A DNA stretch of 64,000 nucleotides from positions 509,120-573,119 of the forward strand of contig NZ_SZWE01000002.1 in assembly GCF_009669325.1 (NCBI RefSeq), given 5' to 3'. Made by a program: the position numbers and the translations under genes. Shown here one piece after another: positions 8,962-20,188 of this stretch. The number at the start of each line of letters is the position of its first letter. Positions within the stretch are counted from its first letter, which is position 1. This stretch comes from Roseovarius bejariae. Its GTDB lineage: Bacteria > Pseudomonadota > Alphaproteobacteria > Rhodobacterales > Rhodobacteraceae. The notes below the pieces were generated by a model, which worked only from the letters and a program-made list of their open reading frames with translations, was not told the DNA's origin and made no database searches.

Positions 8962-10687
8962 ATGCGCTGCGCTGTGTGAGCGTTACATCCGAGGCGGTGA
9001 AACTGGTGCCGACGCCCTGAACGACAATCACCGGGTTGCCATTGGCCAGTACGGTCGCATCGCCGCTGGTGGCGGTGGCGCCCGGGCTGTAAGCGACAGA
9101 GATGAGCGGGGCCTGAGCCTGAGCGCCGATCGAATAGACGAGGGTATCTTCGCCCGGTTCGAAATCGGTGACGGCGGCAGGTCCATCGCCTGCCGCAAGC
9201 GCGTCGCTGACCCCGATCGTATCCGCGCCCGACCCGCCGGACACGGTATCATTCAGGCCTGCGACAATGGCATCGTCACCCGTCCCGCCGAAGACCATGT
9301 CACCTTGTTGATCGGTATCCTGCGAGAAGTCGAGGTTTGCGGCATTCAGGGTGGCCAGGTACGCGACATTGATGTCTGTCGCGGTCATGGCCTGTCCCAT
9401 GGCTTCGTCGAACATCGCGGCCTCATCAAGGTAGCCACTTGAAATGATGACGTCATCGCCGGTGTCGCCATGGATGGTGTCGGCGCCTGTCCCGTCAATG
9501 ATGGCGTCGCCATCCGCACCGCCGCGCAGGAAGTCATTGCCGGCTCCACCGATCATCGCGTCGTCGCCTTCATTTCCGAAGGCGCGGTCATCCCCTTCAC
9601 CCGCCGAGATGGCGTCGTCGCCGTCATTGCCGCGCAGGATGTCATTTCCGGCATAGGACTGGATCAGGTCACCGCCGCCTTGGCCGTTGATGATGTCAGC
9701 CCCTTCGGTGCCTGCAAGGTTGTCGGAGGTGTCGCTGCCTTCAAGGGCGTCCCCCGTCGCGTTGTTCTGGGTGTACTGGAGCATGGCGACGTCGTCGGCG
9801 GTGATGGTGTCGGCCGCGCCGTTGACGGTTGCGATGATTTGCCCGTCCGCCGAGATAACGGCGTTGCCGGTCCCGTCGTCTGTCACGGTCAGTTCTGGTG
9901 CGGTGTCGCCTTCGTAGGTGAAGGCGATTTGGTCTTCTGTGGGGTCATAATCGGTGATCTCGGCGGCGCGACCGTCCTGGATCCAGTCGCCGAGGGTGAA
10001 GCTATCCGCGCCATCGCCGCCAATGGCGCTGTCTTCGCTGCCGAGCAGCATTTGATCGTCGCCCGTGCCGCCGTTCATGTGGTCGCCCGCGTCCCCGTCG
10101 GCGCCTGTGCCACTGAGCCCCAGAGAGGTGAGAAACGCCTGTGCAGGATCAGTCGCGGCGTTGCTGTCGAGACTTGCCGTGAAATCACCGACCGAGGAAT
10201 CGGCAAGATCGGTTTGCGTCCCGATCAGCACGTCGTCGCCGGAGGAGCCGTTCATCGTATCCGCGCCTTCACCGCCAATGAGAAGGTCGGCGTTGCTGCC
10301 GCCCCAGATATCGTCGTTTCCGGCCCCGCCCAAGGCGATGTCACCGCCGCTGCCGCCGTAAATCCCGTCATCGCCTGCACCGCCGGCGAGAATGTCGTCG
10401 CCGTCATCGCCCGAGACGTGATCCTCTCCGGCGTCGCCGCTGACCTGATCGTTGCCGCCGAGGCCGATCAGGCGGTCATCGCCGTTGCCACCTTCGAGGA
10501 TGTCGTCGCCGATGGCGCCTTGCAGCAGGTCGCTGCCGTCCGTGCCTTGGAGGGTTTCATTGTCATCCGGGCCGTCGCCCGGGGTGTCCGGTGTGGAGGC
10601 GCCGTTATCGTTGTTGTCGTCGAGCCCGAAAAGCAGCCCTCCGGCCGCGCCGACGCCAAGAAGGGCCAAAAGTAGGTAACCAAGCAT
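8960..10687 (-). CDS. Membrane-anchored calcium-binding RTX-repeat protein (large paralogue)
   Basis: A 575-residue protein starting at ATG 10687 (the frame is open further upstream, but the leader there is not protein-like). The N-terminus MLGYLLLALLGVGAAGGLLFGL is a membrane anchor or signal, unusual because RTX proteins are normally secreted by Type I systems with a C-terminal signal. Two blocks of GGxGxDxx-type nonapeptide repeats (about residues 50-190 and 320-440) would form calcium-binding beta rolls. Each block is followed by a beta-rich module of the form TDYDPTEDQIAFTY or TDFEPGEDTLVYS. The protein is highly acidic. A smaller paralogue lies immediately upstream. Function unknown; a cell-surface or periplasmic structural role is an inference. 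Confidence 0.8.
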   Translation of the reverse strand: MLGYLLLALLGVGAAGGLLFGLDDNNDNGASTPDTPGDGPDDNETLQGTDGSDLLQGAIGDDILEGGNGDDRLIGLGGNDQVSGDAGEDHVSGDDGDDILAGGAGDDGIYGGSGGDIALGGAGNDDIWGGSNADLLIGGEGADTMNGSSGDDVLIGTQTDLADSSVGDFTASLDSNAATDPAQAFLTSLGLSGTGADGDAGDHMNGGTGDDQMLLGSEDSAIGGDGADSFTLGDWIQDGRAAEITDYDPTEDQIAFTYEGDTAPELTVTDDGTGNAVISADGQIIATVNGAADTITADDVAMLQYTQNNATGDALEGSDTSDNLAGTEGADIINGQGGGDLIQSYAGNDILRGNDGDDAISAGEGDDRAFGNEGDDAMIGGAGNDFLRGGADGDAIIDGTGADTIHGDTGDDVIISSGYLDEAAMFDEAMGQAMTATDINVAYLATLNAANLDFSQDTDQQGDMVFGGTGDDAIVAGLNDTVSGGSGADTIGVSDALAAGDGPAAVTDFEPGEDTLVYSIGAQAQAPLISVAYSPGATATSGDATVLANGNPVIVVQGVGTSFTASDVTLTQRSA

Positions 10688-10931
10688 ATGTACAGTCCCG
10701 ATATAACACAGTGGGTCGTTTACGAATAAACACGATCTCTGTCTTTTTAACCAAAGGTTGAGTGGGAGCCAGTTAAAACTCTCAAATGCGAGAATTTTGT
10801 ACGGATAGGAGAGGTGCCGAAAAACAAAACCGGCATTCAATATTTGTATATTTCCAAGCCGGAAACAGTCTTTGACCGTGGCAGCCCGAGAACCGCGGAT
10901 GATTCGCGCCAAGCGCGCCCCGGCGGGCCCG

Positions 10932-11696
10932 TTATGCGGCGTAGCGGCTGATCACGACGTTGCGCAACGAGAAATCGGGCGAGGTGTTGCGCAGTACGGC
11001 CACGGCTTCGCCATCGGCGCGCAGGGTCGTCAGGCCGGTTGTTTCGTCCCGTTCGACGGTCAGTTCGGGGTCGGGGCCTTCGGTGTTGTAGACAAAGGAC
11101 AGCACGTCTTCCTCGGTGTCGAAATCGGTGATCTGGACCGGGGCCTCGCCGCTGATCCAGTCGCCGAGGGCGAATTCATCCGCCCCGTCCCCCCCGGTAA
11201 GGGTGTCATCGTCACCGGCCACCACGGTATCGTCACCCGCGCCCAGATTGACGCTGTCGCCGGTATTGGGGGATTGGGTGAGGTCGTATTGAAAGGCAAT
11301 ATCGGACATCCGCTGTATCCCGATAAGCGAGTCGCGCAAGGTGGCCTCGTCCACGAGGTTGGCCGATTCGATGAAGTCGTCGCCGGGCCCGCCGGTGAGC
11401 GTATCACTGTCAGCCCCGCCGATCAGGACGTCGTTGCCACCATCGCCCGTGAGCCGGTCTGCATCTTGCAGGCCGATGATCCAATCGTCGCCGGTGCCCC
11501 CCGACAGGGTATCTTCGCCCTCCAGCCCGACAAGCAGGTCATCGCCGCCGCCGCCATCGACGCTGTCGTCGCCCGTGGTTCCGGCAAAACCGTCGGCATC
11601 GTCCCCGCCGTCAGTATAGGGGTCATCAGGCGCGGCGAGGCCGGTGGCCCCGGCGAGGGTGGCGCCGACCAGCAGGAAGAGAGCGAGAAAAGCCAT
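10932..11696 (-). CDS. Calcium-binding RTX-repeat protein (small paralogue)
   Basis: A 254-residue acidic protein with an N-terminal hydrophobic signal or anchor (MAFLALFLLVGATLAGATG), one block of RTX nonapeptides (for example GGGGDDLLVG, GGTGDDWIIG, GGNDVLIGG, about residues 45-105), then a module with TDFDTEEDVLSFVY. That last module is clearly related to both C-terminal modules of the 575-residue protein 244 bp downstream, so the pair arose by duplication. The ATG lies 197 bp from the gltA end. It probably has its own promoter in the low-GC gap 11697-11830. Confidence 0.8.
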   Translation of the reverse strand: MAFLALFLLVGATLAGATGLAAPDDPYTDGGDDADGFAGTTGDDSVDGGGGDDLLVGLEGEDTLSGGTGDDWIIGLQDADRLTGDGGNDVLIGGADSDTLTGGPGDDFIESANLVDEATLRDSLIGIQRMSDIAFQYDLTQSPNTGDSVNLGAGDDTVVAGDDDTLTGGDGADEFALGDWISGEAPVQITDFDTEEDVLSFVYNTEGPDPELTVERDETTGLTTLRADGEAVAVLRNTSPDFSLRNVVISRYAA

Positions 11697-11835
11697 GGTT
11701 GTGATCCTTCATCGGGGTGGGCACTGGCCCAGTACACCGATGATCCGGCGAGGCACGTAAAGGTCGGGTAAAATACAGAGGGGTGTTTGGGTGAGGTTTG
11801 ATTAAAACTTGAGGGAAACATCTGCCAGACAATGG

Positions 11836-11870
11836 AAAAGGCCGGCCCGCAAGATGCGGACCGGCCCTGA
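11836..11870 (-). terminator. Terminator of gltA (probably bidirectional)
   Basis: A 12-bp stem with a 3-base loop (arms 11840-11851 and 11855-11866) has AAAA on its left, giving a TTTT tract in the gltA direction. The single imperfect pair is a G-U wobble on the gltA strand but a C-A mismatch on the other, so it is a better terminator for gltA. Confidence 0.8.
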
Positions 11871-11892
11871 TTTTTCGAAAGATAAGAGACGC

Positions 11893-13188
<1,296 letters not shown>

Positions 13189-13261
13189 TGGGATCCTCCC
13201 TCAATCAAGCCCACGCCGTGGCGCGTCGGGGGCTGGTTAAACTATCAGCCTTTCGAGAAGG

Positions 13262-14671
13262 TTAACCACTCTCGCAGGCGGCATCGGTGAGCCGGGCAAT
13301 CGTTTCTTCCTGCCCGAGCACGAGCATCATGTCGAACACACTCGGTGTCGCGCTGCGGCCTGCCAGAGCGGCCCGCAAGGGGCCGGCCAGCTTGCCGAAC
13401 TTCATCTCGTGGGTCTCCGCGAATGTCATGGCGCAGGCCTCGAGATCGTCGCGGGTCCACCTAGCATTTTGCAACTGCGGCGTCAATTCTCCCAGTATAC
13501 CACGGGATACATCATCAAGGTTCTTCGCTGCCTTCTCATCCGGTTCAATCGGGCGGTCAGTGAGGATAAACTCTGCTTTTTCAAGTAGTTCCGGGAAGGT
13601 CTTTGCGCGCTCCTTGAGGCAGTACATCCCCTTTTGCATGAGGGTGTTTTTTTCGTCGGACAGCGGGGCATGGCCGGTGCTGGCCAGAAAGCCCTGCAAT
13701 TCATGCAGCAATGCAGCATCGTCAGTGGCCGCGATATGCTGACCACAGAGATTTTCGAGTTTCTTGAAGTCGAAGCGTGCGGGGGATTTGCCGATTCCGT
13801 CAAGAGAGAACCATTCGCGCGCCTGCGCGTCGGTGAAAAACTCGTCGTCGCCATGGCTCCAGCCGAGGCGCGCAAGGTAGTTGCGCATCCCTGCCGCCGG
13901 GTAACCCATCTTCTGGTATTCATCGACGCCAAGCGCCCCGTGGCGTTTGCTGAGCTTCTTGCCGTCGGGGCCATGGATCAGCGGGATATGCGCGTAGATG
14001 GGCAGCGGCCATCCCATGGCCTGATAGACCAGCATCTGGCGGGCGGCGTTGTTGAGGTGATCGTCGCCGCGGATCACGTGGGTGACGCCCATGTCGTGAT
14101 CGTCCACCGCCACGGCGAGCATGTAGACCGGGCTGCCATCGCTGCGCAGGAGGACCATATCGTCAAGCTGATCGTTACGGATGGTGACATCGCCCTGCAC
14201 CTCGTCGTGGATCACGGTGCTGCCATCACGCGGGGCCTTGAGGCGGATCACGTAGGGCGCATCGGGGTGTGTGGCGGGGTCAGCATCGCGCCAGGGGCTC
14301 TGGAAGAGGGTCGAGCGACCCTCCGAGCGGGCGGTGTCGCGGAAGGCTTGAATTTCTTCTTGCGTGGAGAAGCATTTATAGGCGGTGCCGGAGGCGAGCA
14401 TTTGCAAGGCGACCTCGCGGTGGCGGTCGCCGCGTTCGTACTGGCTTATCACCTCACCGTCGTGGTCGAGGCCGAGCCACGCCATGCCATCAAGGATCGC
14501 CTGTGTCGCCTCGGGCGTGGAGCGGGCGCGATCGGTGTCCTCGATCCGCAGGAGAAACTTGCCACCGCGGCCCCGGGCATAAAGCCAGTTGAAGAGCGCC
14601 GTGCGCGCCCCCCCGATATGCAGAAAGCCGGTGGGCGAGGGGGCGAAACGGGTCACGACTTGTGTGGTCAT
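13262..14671 (-). CDS. gltX: Glutamyl-tRNA synthetase
   Basis: A 469-residue class I aminoacyl-tRNA synthetase. The HIGH-type motif is [19 protein letters not shown] near the N-terminus and the KMSKS-type loop is KKLSKRHGA in the middle. ATG 14671 gives the usual start [13 protein letters not shown]; the open frame reaches back to 14707 but with a non-conserved leader. The segment 13466-13650 has visibly lower GC than the rest of the gene, possibly a recombination patch. Alphaproteobacteria often have two gltX copies with Gln-tRNA made by transamidation, so this may be one of two. Confidence 0.95.
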   Translation of the reverse strand: MTTQVVTRFAPSPTGFLHIGGARTALFNWLYARGRGGKFLLRIEDTDRARSTPEATQAILDGMAWLGLDHDGEVISQYERGDRHREVALQMLASGTAYKCFSTQEEIQAFRDTARSEGRSTLFQSPWRDADPATHPDAPYVIRLKAPRDGSTVIHDEVQGDVTIRNDQLDDMVLLRSDGSPVYMLAVAVDDHDMGVTHVIRGDDHLNNAARQMLVYQAMGWPLPIYAHIPLIHGPDGKKLSKRHGALGVDEYQKMGYPAAGMRNYLARLGWSHGDDEFFTDAQAREWFSLDGIGKSPARFDFKKLENLCGQHIAATDDAALLHELQGFLASTGHAPLSDEKNTLMQKGMYCLKERAKTFPELLEKAEFILTDRPIEPDEKAAKNLDDVSRGILGELTPQLQNARWTRDDLEACAMTFAETHEMKFGKLAGPLRAALAGRSATPSVFDMMLVLGQEETIARLTDAACESG

Positions 14672-14750
14672 GGTCAGGGTTAACCTTTCGGTAATCATGT
14701 GAGGCATAAGTTGGGGCCTGTCTAATGCCGCACCGGAAGGGAGACAAGAC

Positions 14751-16778
14751 TTGGCCCGCCGTCTGGCCCCTTGGTCCGCCTTGGTTGACGCGTGGTTGGC
14801 GCAGCGCGGGCACCTGTTTCCTTGGGCGCCGGTATGCCTTGGGGCGGGCGTGGGGATATATTTCTTGATCGGGTGGGAGCCGGTGCAGACCCATTACGTG
14901 GCGCTGGCCTGTGTCATCCTGTTCGGCCTGTTCTTGATCCGGTGGCTCGGGGTCTGGGCGCCTCTGGCTTGGGCCGTGGTTCTGGTGGCGTTGGGGGTAT
15001 GCCTTGCGGGGCTACGCGCGCATCAGGTGGCGGATCCGGTGCTGGGCTGGCGGTACTATGGGCCCATCGAGGGCCGGATCGTGGATATGGACCGCTCGGC
15101 CTCGGACGCTTTGCGCCTGACGCTGGACCGGGTGGTTCTGGCCGATGTGGCGCCGGATCGGACGCCTGCACGGGTGCGGGTATCCCTGCATGGCCAACAG
15201 GGGTTCATCACGCCCGCGCCGGGAATGGTGGTGATCCTGACCGGGCACCTGTCACCGCCCGGAGGGCCGGTGGAGCCGGGTGGTTTCGATTTCCAACGCC
15301 ATGCGTGGTTTCAGGGGCTGGGCGCCGTGGGCTATACGCGCACGCCGGTCTTGACGTTGGAGCCACCGGGGGCGGGCCTGTGGTGGTTCAAGATGCGCAT
15401 GGCGTTATCGGCGCGGGTGCAGGCGGGCCTGCCCGGGGATGCAGGGGCCTTTGCCGCCGCGATCATGACCGGCGATCGGTCAGGCATGGGGCAGGACACC
15501 TTGCGCGCGCTGAGGGTATCGAACCTTGCGCATTTGCTGGCGATTTCCGGGTTGCACATGGGTCTTCTGGCCGGGTTCGTCTTTGCCGCGTTGAGGGTGG
15601 CTTTTGCCTTGGTTCCTGCCGTGGGCCTGCGGGTGCCTGCCAAGAAACTGTCTGCGCTCGGGGCCTTGGCCGCTGCGGCGGTTTACCTGGGCCTGTCGGG
15701 GGGCAGCGTCGCGACGGAGCGGGCCTTTGTCATGGCCGCGGTCGCCTTGGTCGCGGTGATGGCGGATCGGCGGGTGCTGTCGCTGCGGGCCGTGGCGGTG
15801 GCGGCTCTGATCGTTCTGGTACTGCGACCCGAGGCGCTATTGGGGCCGGGCTTCCAGATGTCATTTGCCGCAACGACCGCCTTGGTGGCAGTATTTGGCT
15901 GGCTGCGCGATGCAGAGGTGCCCTTGGGACCAAGGTGGTTGCGGCCCGTTGTCGCCGTGGTGGTGTCTTCGGTGGTGGCCGGGGTGGCCACGGCCCCGGT
16001 GGCGGCGGCGCATTTCAACCAGTTTGCGCATTATGGGCTGATCGCCAACTTGTTGAGCGTGCCCTTGATGGGCGTGCTGGTGATGCCCGCCGCGGTATTG
16101 GCGGCTTGCCTGATGCCGCTTGGATTGGAGGCACTGGCGCTTTGGGTCATGGGGTTGGGATTGGAGTGGATCTTGGGCGTGGCGCATTGGGTGTCGAACC
16201 TTGAGGGCGCGCGCGGCACGGTGGTGAGCCCAATGTCGAGTGTGCTACCGTTATTGGCGCTCGGCGTGTTTATCATCGTATTGTGGCAGGGGCGTCTGCG
16301 CTGGACCGGGCTTGTGCCTGTCGCCCTGAGCCTGATGCTTTGGATGAATGCGGAGCGGCCCGATGTCCTGATCGCGGACAATGGAAGCCTGATCGGCGTC
16401 ATGACGGAAAAAGGCCGCGCCTTGAACCGGGCGCGCGGCTCGGGTTTTGTCGCCATGAACTGGCTGGAGAACGACGGTGTTGCCCTTGAGCAGGCGGCGG
16501 CGGCGACGCTTTGGCAGGACGGGCAAACGCCGGTGCCGATCATCGCGGTCAGGGGGAAACGCGGCGCGGCCGGATTTGGCGGATGCCGCGCGGGAGAGTG
16601 GGTGGTGATGAATACTGTGCCGGATGCCGACAGTCCCTTCGACAACCTGCCATGCCGCGTGATACATCCCGGCACCCTACGCAAGAGTGGCGCGCTTGCG
16701 CTTTATCTGGAGAACACCGGGGTGCGAGAGGTCAGCGCGCGCCAATTGACGGGCGCGCGCCTTTGGAATGATCAATAG
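14751..16778 (+). CDS. comEC: ComEC/Rec2-family DNA-uptake channel protein
   Basis: A 675-residue polytopic membrane protein. The N-terminal 200 residues form the DUF4131-like soluble region ([22 protein letters not shown]). The competence core follows with [19 protein letters not shown] and about ten helices. The C-terminal beta-lactamase-like part present in longer ComEC proteins is degenerate here (about residues 535-675). It is expected to carry incoming single-stranded DNA across the inner membrane. The TTG start at 14751 is preceded by AAGGGAG at 7-bp spacing. Its end overlaps the end of lexA by 7 bp in convergent orientation. Confidence 0.87.
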   Translation: MARRLAPWSALVDAWLAQRGHLFPWAPVCLGAGVGIYFLIGWEPVQTHYVALACVILFGLFLIRWLGVWAPLAWAVVLVALGVCLAGLRAHQVADPVLGWRYYGPIEGRIVDMDRSASDALRLTLDRVVLADVAPDRTPARVRVSLHGQQGFITPAPGMVVILTGHLSPPGGPVEPGGFDFQRHAWFQGLGAVGYTRTPVLTLEPPGAGLWWFKMRMALSARVQAGLPGDAGAFAAAIMTGDRSGMGQDTLRALRVSNLAHLLAISGLHMGLLAGFVFAALRVAFALVPAVGLRVPAKKLSALGALAAAAVYLGLSGGSVATERAFVMAAVALVAVMADRRVLSLRAVAVAALIVLVLRPEALLGPGFQMSFAATTALVAVFGWLRDAEVPLGPRWLRPVVAVVVSSVVAGVATAPVAAAHFNQFAHYGLIANLLSVPLMGVLVMPAAVLAACLMPLGLEALALWVMGLGLEWILGVAHWVSNLEGARGTVVSPMSSVLPLLALGVFIIVLWQGRLRWTGLVPVALSLMLWMNAERPDVLIADNGSLIGVMTEKGRALNRARGSGFVAMNWLENDGVALEQAAAATLWQDGQTPVPIIAVRGKRGAAGFGGCRAGEWVVMNTVPDADSPFDNLPCRVIHPGTLRKSGALALYLENTGVREVSARQLTGARLWNDQ

Positions 16779-17473
16779 GTGCGGATAAGCCCCACGAGGC
16801 GCCCCTGCACCTTGACCTTTTCCTCGGGCAGCACGCGGGTTTCATAGGCCGGGTTGGCCGCCTCCAGCGCGATGGCATTGCCCTTGCGGAAGAATTTCTT
16901 GAGCGTCGCCTCGTGATCTTCGACCAAGGCCACGACGATGTCGCCATTATCGGCGGTCTTGGTTTCGCGGATCACCACGATGTCGCCATCGTTGATGCCC
17001 GCCTCGATCATCGAGTCGCCCTTGACCTCGAGCGCGTAATGATCGCCCTGACCGCCCAGCATGGAGTGCGGGACCGCCACGTTATGGCTGACCTGCGCGA
17101 TGGCCTCGATGGGCACACCGGCGGCGATGCGGCCCATGACGGGCAGTTCCATGGCGCCCGCCACTTCGACGGGAAGGGCATTGGCAGGTTGGCCCGCGTC
17201 GGGCTTTTCGCCCTCGATCACCCGGGGGGTAAAGCCGTGGCTCGCCTCGCCGCCCATGCTTTCGGGCAGCTTGATGATTTCCAGCGCGCGGGCCCGATGC
17301 GCCAGCCGCCGGATAAAGCCGCGTTCTTCCAGCGCGGTGATCAGGCGGTGGATGCCGGATTTTGACCGCAGGTCGAGCGCCTCTTTCATTTCGTCAAAGC
17401 TGGGCGGGACGCCGTCACGCTGCACGCGGGCATGGATGAATTCCAGCAGGTCCAGTTGTTTCTTGGTGAGCAT
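16772..17473 (-). CDS. lexA: LexA SOS repressor
   Basis: A 233-residue repressor-protease starting at ATG 17473 ([17 protein letters not shown]). The N-terminal winged-helix DNA-binding domain spans about residues 1-65. The self-cleavage site Ala-Gly is in [11 protein letters not shown] (about 118-119), the catalytic serine in [10 protein letters not shown] (Ser154) and the catalytic lysine in ATLKKFF (Lys192). Like other alphaproteobacterial LexA proteins it has a longer linker than the E. coli protein. A GTTC-N7-GTTC box lies 35 bp upstream of the start, implying autoregulation. It is the last gene of the trp/moa/moe-oriented block but probably has its own promoter. Confidence 0.97.
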   Translation of the reverse strand: MLTKKQLDLLEFIHARVQRDGVPPSFDEMKEALDLRSKSGIHRLITALEERGFIRRLAHRARALEIIKLPESMGGEASHGFTPRVIEGEKPDAGQPANALPVEVAGAMELPVMGRIAAGVPIEAIAQVSHNVAVPHSMLGGQGDHYALEVKGDSMIEAGINDGDIVVIRETKTADNGDIVVALVEDHEATLKKFFRKGNAIALEAANPAYETRVLPEEKVKVQGRLVGLIRTY

Positions 17474-17507
17474 GATACACTCCCTCCGAGAACATGCATT
17501 TCTTTTT

Positions 17508-17522
17508 GTTCTACGCATGTTC
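17508..17522. promoter_or_regulatory. SOS box (LexA operator) upstream of lexA
   Basis: GTTC-TACGCAT-GTTC matches the GTTC-N7-GTTC direct-repeat operator known for LexA of alphaproteobacteria. It lies 35 bp before the lexA start codon, in the expected place for autorepression. Confidence 0.88.
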
Positions 17523-17569
17523 ACGTTTTGTGTCAACCGGTCTGCCCATGATGGATCACGCCCATGTTT

Positions 17570-17644
17570 TCTTCTTTTCTAAAATATCCCGGGGGAGGCG
17601 TTGAAAATCCAAGATTTTCAACGTTGGGGGCAGAGCCCCCCCCC
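17570..17644 (-). repeat. Double-hairpin intergenic repeat, copy A (behind moeA)
   Basis: Read on the - strand, the sequence starts one base after the moeA stop. It has a G/C hairpin (GGGGGCTCTGCCCCC core), a second hairpin GTTGAAAATC..GATTTTCAAC, then CTCCCCCGGGATATTTTAGAAAAGAAGAAA. It matches the 104-bp copies at 34553-34656 and 42804-42907 over their 3' three quarters. It could act as a terminator or boundary between moeA and lexA. Confidence 0.8.
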
Positions 17645-17645
17645 T

Positions 17646-18818
17646 TTACAACGGCAGGTATTGGATGACCTCACCCGCCTTTCGGGGCGGATCGCCCGCA
17701 GGGCGGATCATCAGGGCGTTGGCATTGGCCAGCACGGAAAGAAGCGCGCTGTCCTGGCGAGGTTCGGGGGTGATTTGCCCGTCGTGGACCTCGGCGCGCA
17801 TGTAGTGTTCGCGCGGCCCGCTGGCGTCGAGGTCATGGGCCAGCCGGGCCTCGTAGCGGGGGGGCAGGGTTTTGCCCAGTCCCAGCATGGCGCGGATCAT
17901 CGGGGCCAGGAAGACATGACCGCAGACCATGGCCGACACGGGATTTCCGGGCAGGCCGACCATGGCGGCCCCGTTCATCCGGCCCGCCATGAGGGGTTTG
18001 CCCGGGCGCATGGCCACCTTGTAGAAGCTGCGTTCCATCCCGAGGCTGGCGGCGACGTCGCCAACAAGGTCATGATCGCCCACCGAGGCGCCGCCGATGG
18101 TGACCACCAGATCGGCGCCTTGCGCCAGATCGAAACAGGCCTCGAGCGAGGCGCGGTTGTCGCGGGCGATGGGCAGGATGCGGGCATGGGCCCCGATGCC
18201 ATCCAGCATGGCCTTGAGGCCATAGGTGTTGGACACGATGATCTGGTCGGGGCCGGGGGTGTCGCCGGGCATGACAAGCTCGTCTCCGGTGGAAATCAGT
18301 GCCACCTGCGGTTTGCGGGTGACCGTGATCTCCGGAATGTTCATCGCCGCCAGAAGGGCGATATCAGTGGCGCGCAGGAGACGCGGCGCGCTGACCTCTT
18401 GGCCGGATTTGAAATCGGCGCCCATGGGGCGGACGAAGGGATTGTCTTCGAGCGTGTCGGCGATGGTGATCTGATCGCCGTTGCGGCTGACATCCTCTTG
18501 GATCACCACGCGGTCGGCGCCTTGGGGCAGGGGCGCGCCGGTGAAGATACGGGCGGCTTGGCCGGTTTCGACGGTGCCATCAAGGGCATGACCCGCCGCC
18601 GCCTCGCCAATCACGGTGAGGGTTTTGCCGGGCTGTGCATCCTCACCGCGCACCGCATAGCCATCCATCGCAGAGGCCGAAAAGGGCGGCTGATCGCGGT
18701 TGGCCTTGGCCGGGGCCACCATGCAGCGCCCCGCGGCCTCGGCCAGCCCGACCTGTTCGGTGGGCAGGGGCGCGACGAGGGAAAAGAGGTGGTCGAGGGC
18801 CTCGATGACGGTGATCAT
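17646..18818 (-). CDS. moeA: Molybdopterin molybdotransferase (MoeA/Glp)
   Basis: A 390-residue enzyme that inserts molybdate into adenylated molybdopterin to form Moco. It starts at ATG 18818 ([14 protein letters not shown]) and carries the domain III/IV signatures PFSASAMDGYAVRG, FTGAPLPQGADRVVIQED and SVGDHDLV, and the substrate segment MRPGKPLMAG. Length is normal. Its start overlaps the stop of the GIY-YIG gene by 4 bp. In the usual alphaproteobacterial order moeA directly follows moaC, so the GIY-YIG gene has been inserted between them. Confidence 0.96.
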   Translation of the reverse strand: MITVIEALDHLFSLVAPLPTEQVGLAEAAGRCMVAPAKANRDQPPFSASAMDGYAVRGEDAQPGKTLTVIGEAAAGHALDGTVETGQAARIFTGAPLPQGADRVVIQEDVSRNGDQITIADTLEDNPFVRPMGADFKSGQEVSAPRLLRATDIALLAAMNIPEITVTRKPQVALISTGDELVMPGDTPGPDQIIVSNTYGLKAMLDGIGAHARILPIARDNRASLEACFDLAQGADLVVTIGGASVGDHDLVGDVAASLGMERSFYKVAMRPGKPLMAGRMNGAAMVGLPGNPVSAMVCGHVFLAPMIRAMLGLGKTLPPRYEARLAHDLDASGPREHYMRAEVHDGQITPEPRQDSALLSVLANANALMIRPAGDPPRKAGEVIQYLPL

Positions 18819-19714
18819 TCTTCGGTTACCTTTGCTAGCTGATCTTCTTCCCACTCAGCATAGGTCCGCCTGTCATTGTGTAGTTTCCATGCGGTTCGGC
18901 CGTTTCTCGAACGCCCATTCACCACCGCGCCTGCGGCACTTGGGCTGGAAAAAGCGTAGTCGCGCGTGAACAGCCTATGTTTGCCGTGCACTTCCAAGAC
19001 GCCATTTTCGCAAAGCTCGTCAAAGAGAGTGTGGTAGTTCGTTTTGTGTGCGCGGTCTCCCACCCATTCGTTCCGGGCCAATGATCCGGCTTGGACAATC
19101 CACTCACCATCTTTCAGAACAGCGGTCGCTTTGATCCCGATGCGAGGCGTAGACAGTTCGAAGACAAGGAGCGACGCATCATTGGCTTTCGCTGGCTCTG
19201 AAGTCGGGCGGGATTTATCCATGAAGATATCGACACGGATTGCAGGCAGGACCATGCGAAGCGTATCCAGAAAGGATTCCATATTGGCCTGGTCCGCCTC
19301 GGAAAGGCTGCTTCTAGGGGGGATGTTTCCATTGTCCAAAGCTGTGGCTTTGACGCCATCCGCGATTTCGACAAGGCGAGACTCTAGATATTTGACATGC
19401 GCCTTGTGAAGGTTGTTAGCGGCAGAGGTGATCAGCACGGCGGTTTCCCACCAGTCTTTCTTTTTGGCGTGGTCTCGCATCCGTTCGCCAAGGTCCTCGG
19501 CTTCGCCGATATAAGCCAGTGCATTGCCATCTCGTTCTCCGAGGAGGACATAAACCCCGGTGAATGCGGCTTGCTCACGCGTTAGGGCGTCTTTCAACTG
19601 GGTCCGGGGAGCACGCAGGACATGGCCCGTCCAATTAAAGACCTCGGCGGTCAGCATCCCGTCGGGGCGGCCGTCGATAAAGAACAATTGAAGCGAGCGG
19701 CCTTTGATGCTCAT
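18815..19714 (-). CDS. GIY-YIG nuclease family protein with C-terminal DUF4357-like domain
   Basis: A 299-residue protein with a GIY-YIG nuclease core at about residues 50-115: [30 protein letters not shown], so the two signature elements read GVY and YIG, followed by an arginine and a downstream glutamate ([11 protein letters not shown]). The C-terminal 50 residues ([23 protein letters not shown]) match the DUF4357 type that accompanies such nucleases, some of them in restriction or mobile contexts. It sits between moaC and moeA with ATGA overlaps at both ends, so it is translated with the Moco genes. Its base composition is visibly lower in GC than both neighbours, suggesting acquisition. 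Target unknown. Confidence 0.83.
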   Translation of the reverse strand: MSIKGRSLQLFFIDGRPDGMLTAEVFNWTGHVLRAPRTQLKDALTREQAAFTGVYVLLGERDGNALAYIGEAEDLGERMRDHAKKKDWWETAVLITSAANNLHKAHVKYLESRLVEIADGVKATALDNGNIPPRSSLSEADQANMESFLDTLRMVLPAIRVDIFMDKSRPTSEPAKANDASLLVFELSTPRIGIKATAVLKDGEWIVQAGSLARNEWVGDRAHKTNYHTLFDELCENGVLEVHGKHRLFTRDYAFSSPSAAGAVVNGRSRNGRTAWKLHNDRRTYAEWEEDQLAKVTEE

Positions 19715-20187
19715 GTCGCCTCGTAGCGGCCGGATTTGCCGCCGTCTTTCAGAAGCACGCGGATGCCGCCGATTTTCATGGCCTTGTCCACGGCCTTGGC
19801 CATGTCATAGACCGTGAGGCAGGCGGTGCTGACGGCGGTGAGGGCTTCCATTTCGACCCCGGTTTGGCCGGTGGTTTTCACGGTGCCTTCCACCCGCACG
19901 CCGGGCAGGTCGGGATCGAGGGTGAGCTCCACGGTGACCTTGGTGACGGGCAGGGGGTGGCAAAGCGGAATGAGATCGGGGGTTTTCTTGGCCCCCATGA
20001 TACCCGCAAGCCGGGCCACCGAGAGGACATCGCCCTTCTTGGCGCGGCCTTCGGCGATGATGTCATAGGTGTCGCGGGCCATGCGGATATGGCCCTCGGC
20101 CACGGCCACCCGAGCGGTCACGTCCTTGTCGGACACATCGACCATATGGGCATCGCCCTTGCCATCGAAATGCGTGAGGTCGGACAT
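19711..20187 (-). CDS. moaC: Cyclic pyranopterin monophosphate synthase
   Basis: A 158-residue enzyme of the first step of molybdenum cofactor synthesis, converting the MoaA product to cyclic pyranopterin monophosphate. Signatures are [18 protein letters not shown] at the N-terminus, IPLCHPLP in the middle, and [24 protein letters not shown] with the conserved Glu-Met-Glu. It starts 1 bp after the trpC stop and overlaps the next gene by 4 bp, so it is firmly within the trp operon. moaA is not present in the window. Confidence 0.96.
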   Translation of the reverse strand: MSDLTHFDGKGDAHMVDVSDKDVTARVAVAEGHIRMARDTYDIIAEGRAKKGDVLSVARLAGIMGAKKTPDLIPLCHPLPVTKVTVELTLDPDLPGVRVEGTVKTTGQTGVEMEALTAVSTACLTVYDMAKAVDKAMKIGGIRVLLKDGGKSGRYEAT

Positions 20188-20188
20188 G

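Noticed and set aside
10050..10560. Closely spaced short repeats that could be mistaken for a CRISPR array
   Set aside because: The repeats are 27 bp (nine codons), in frame and contiguous, coding RTX nonapeptides, with no spacers and no cas genes.
9470..10675. A 401-codon + strand open frame opposite the large RTX gene
   Set aside because: Its periodic valine/alanine pattern mirrors the RTX nonapeptides on the other strand, which carry the real protein.
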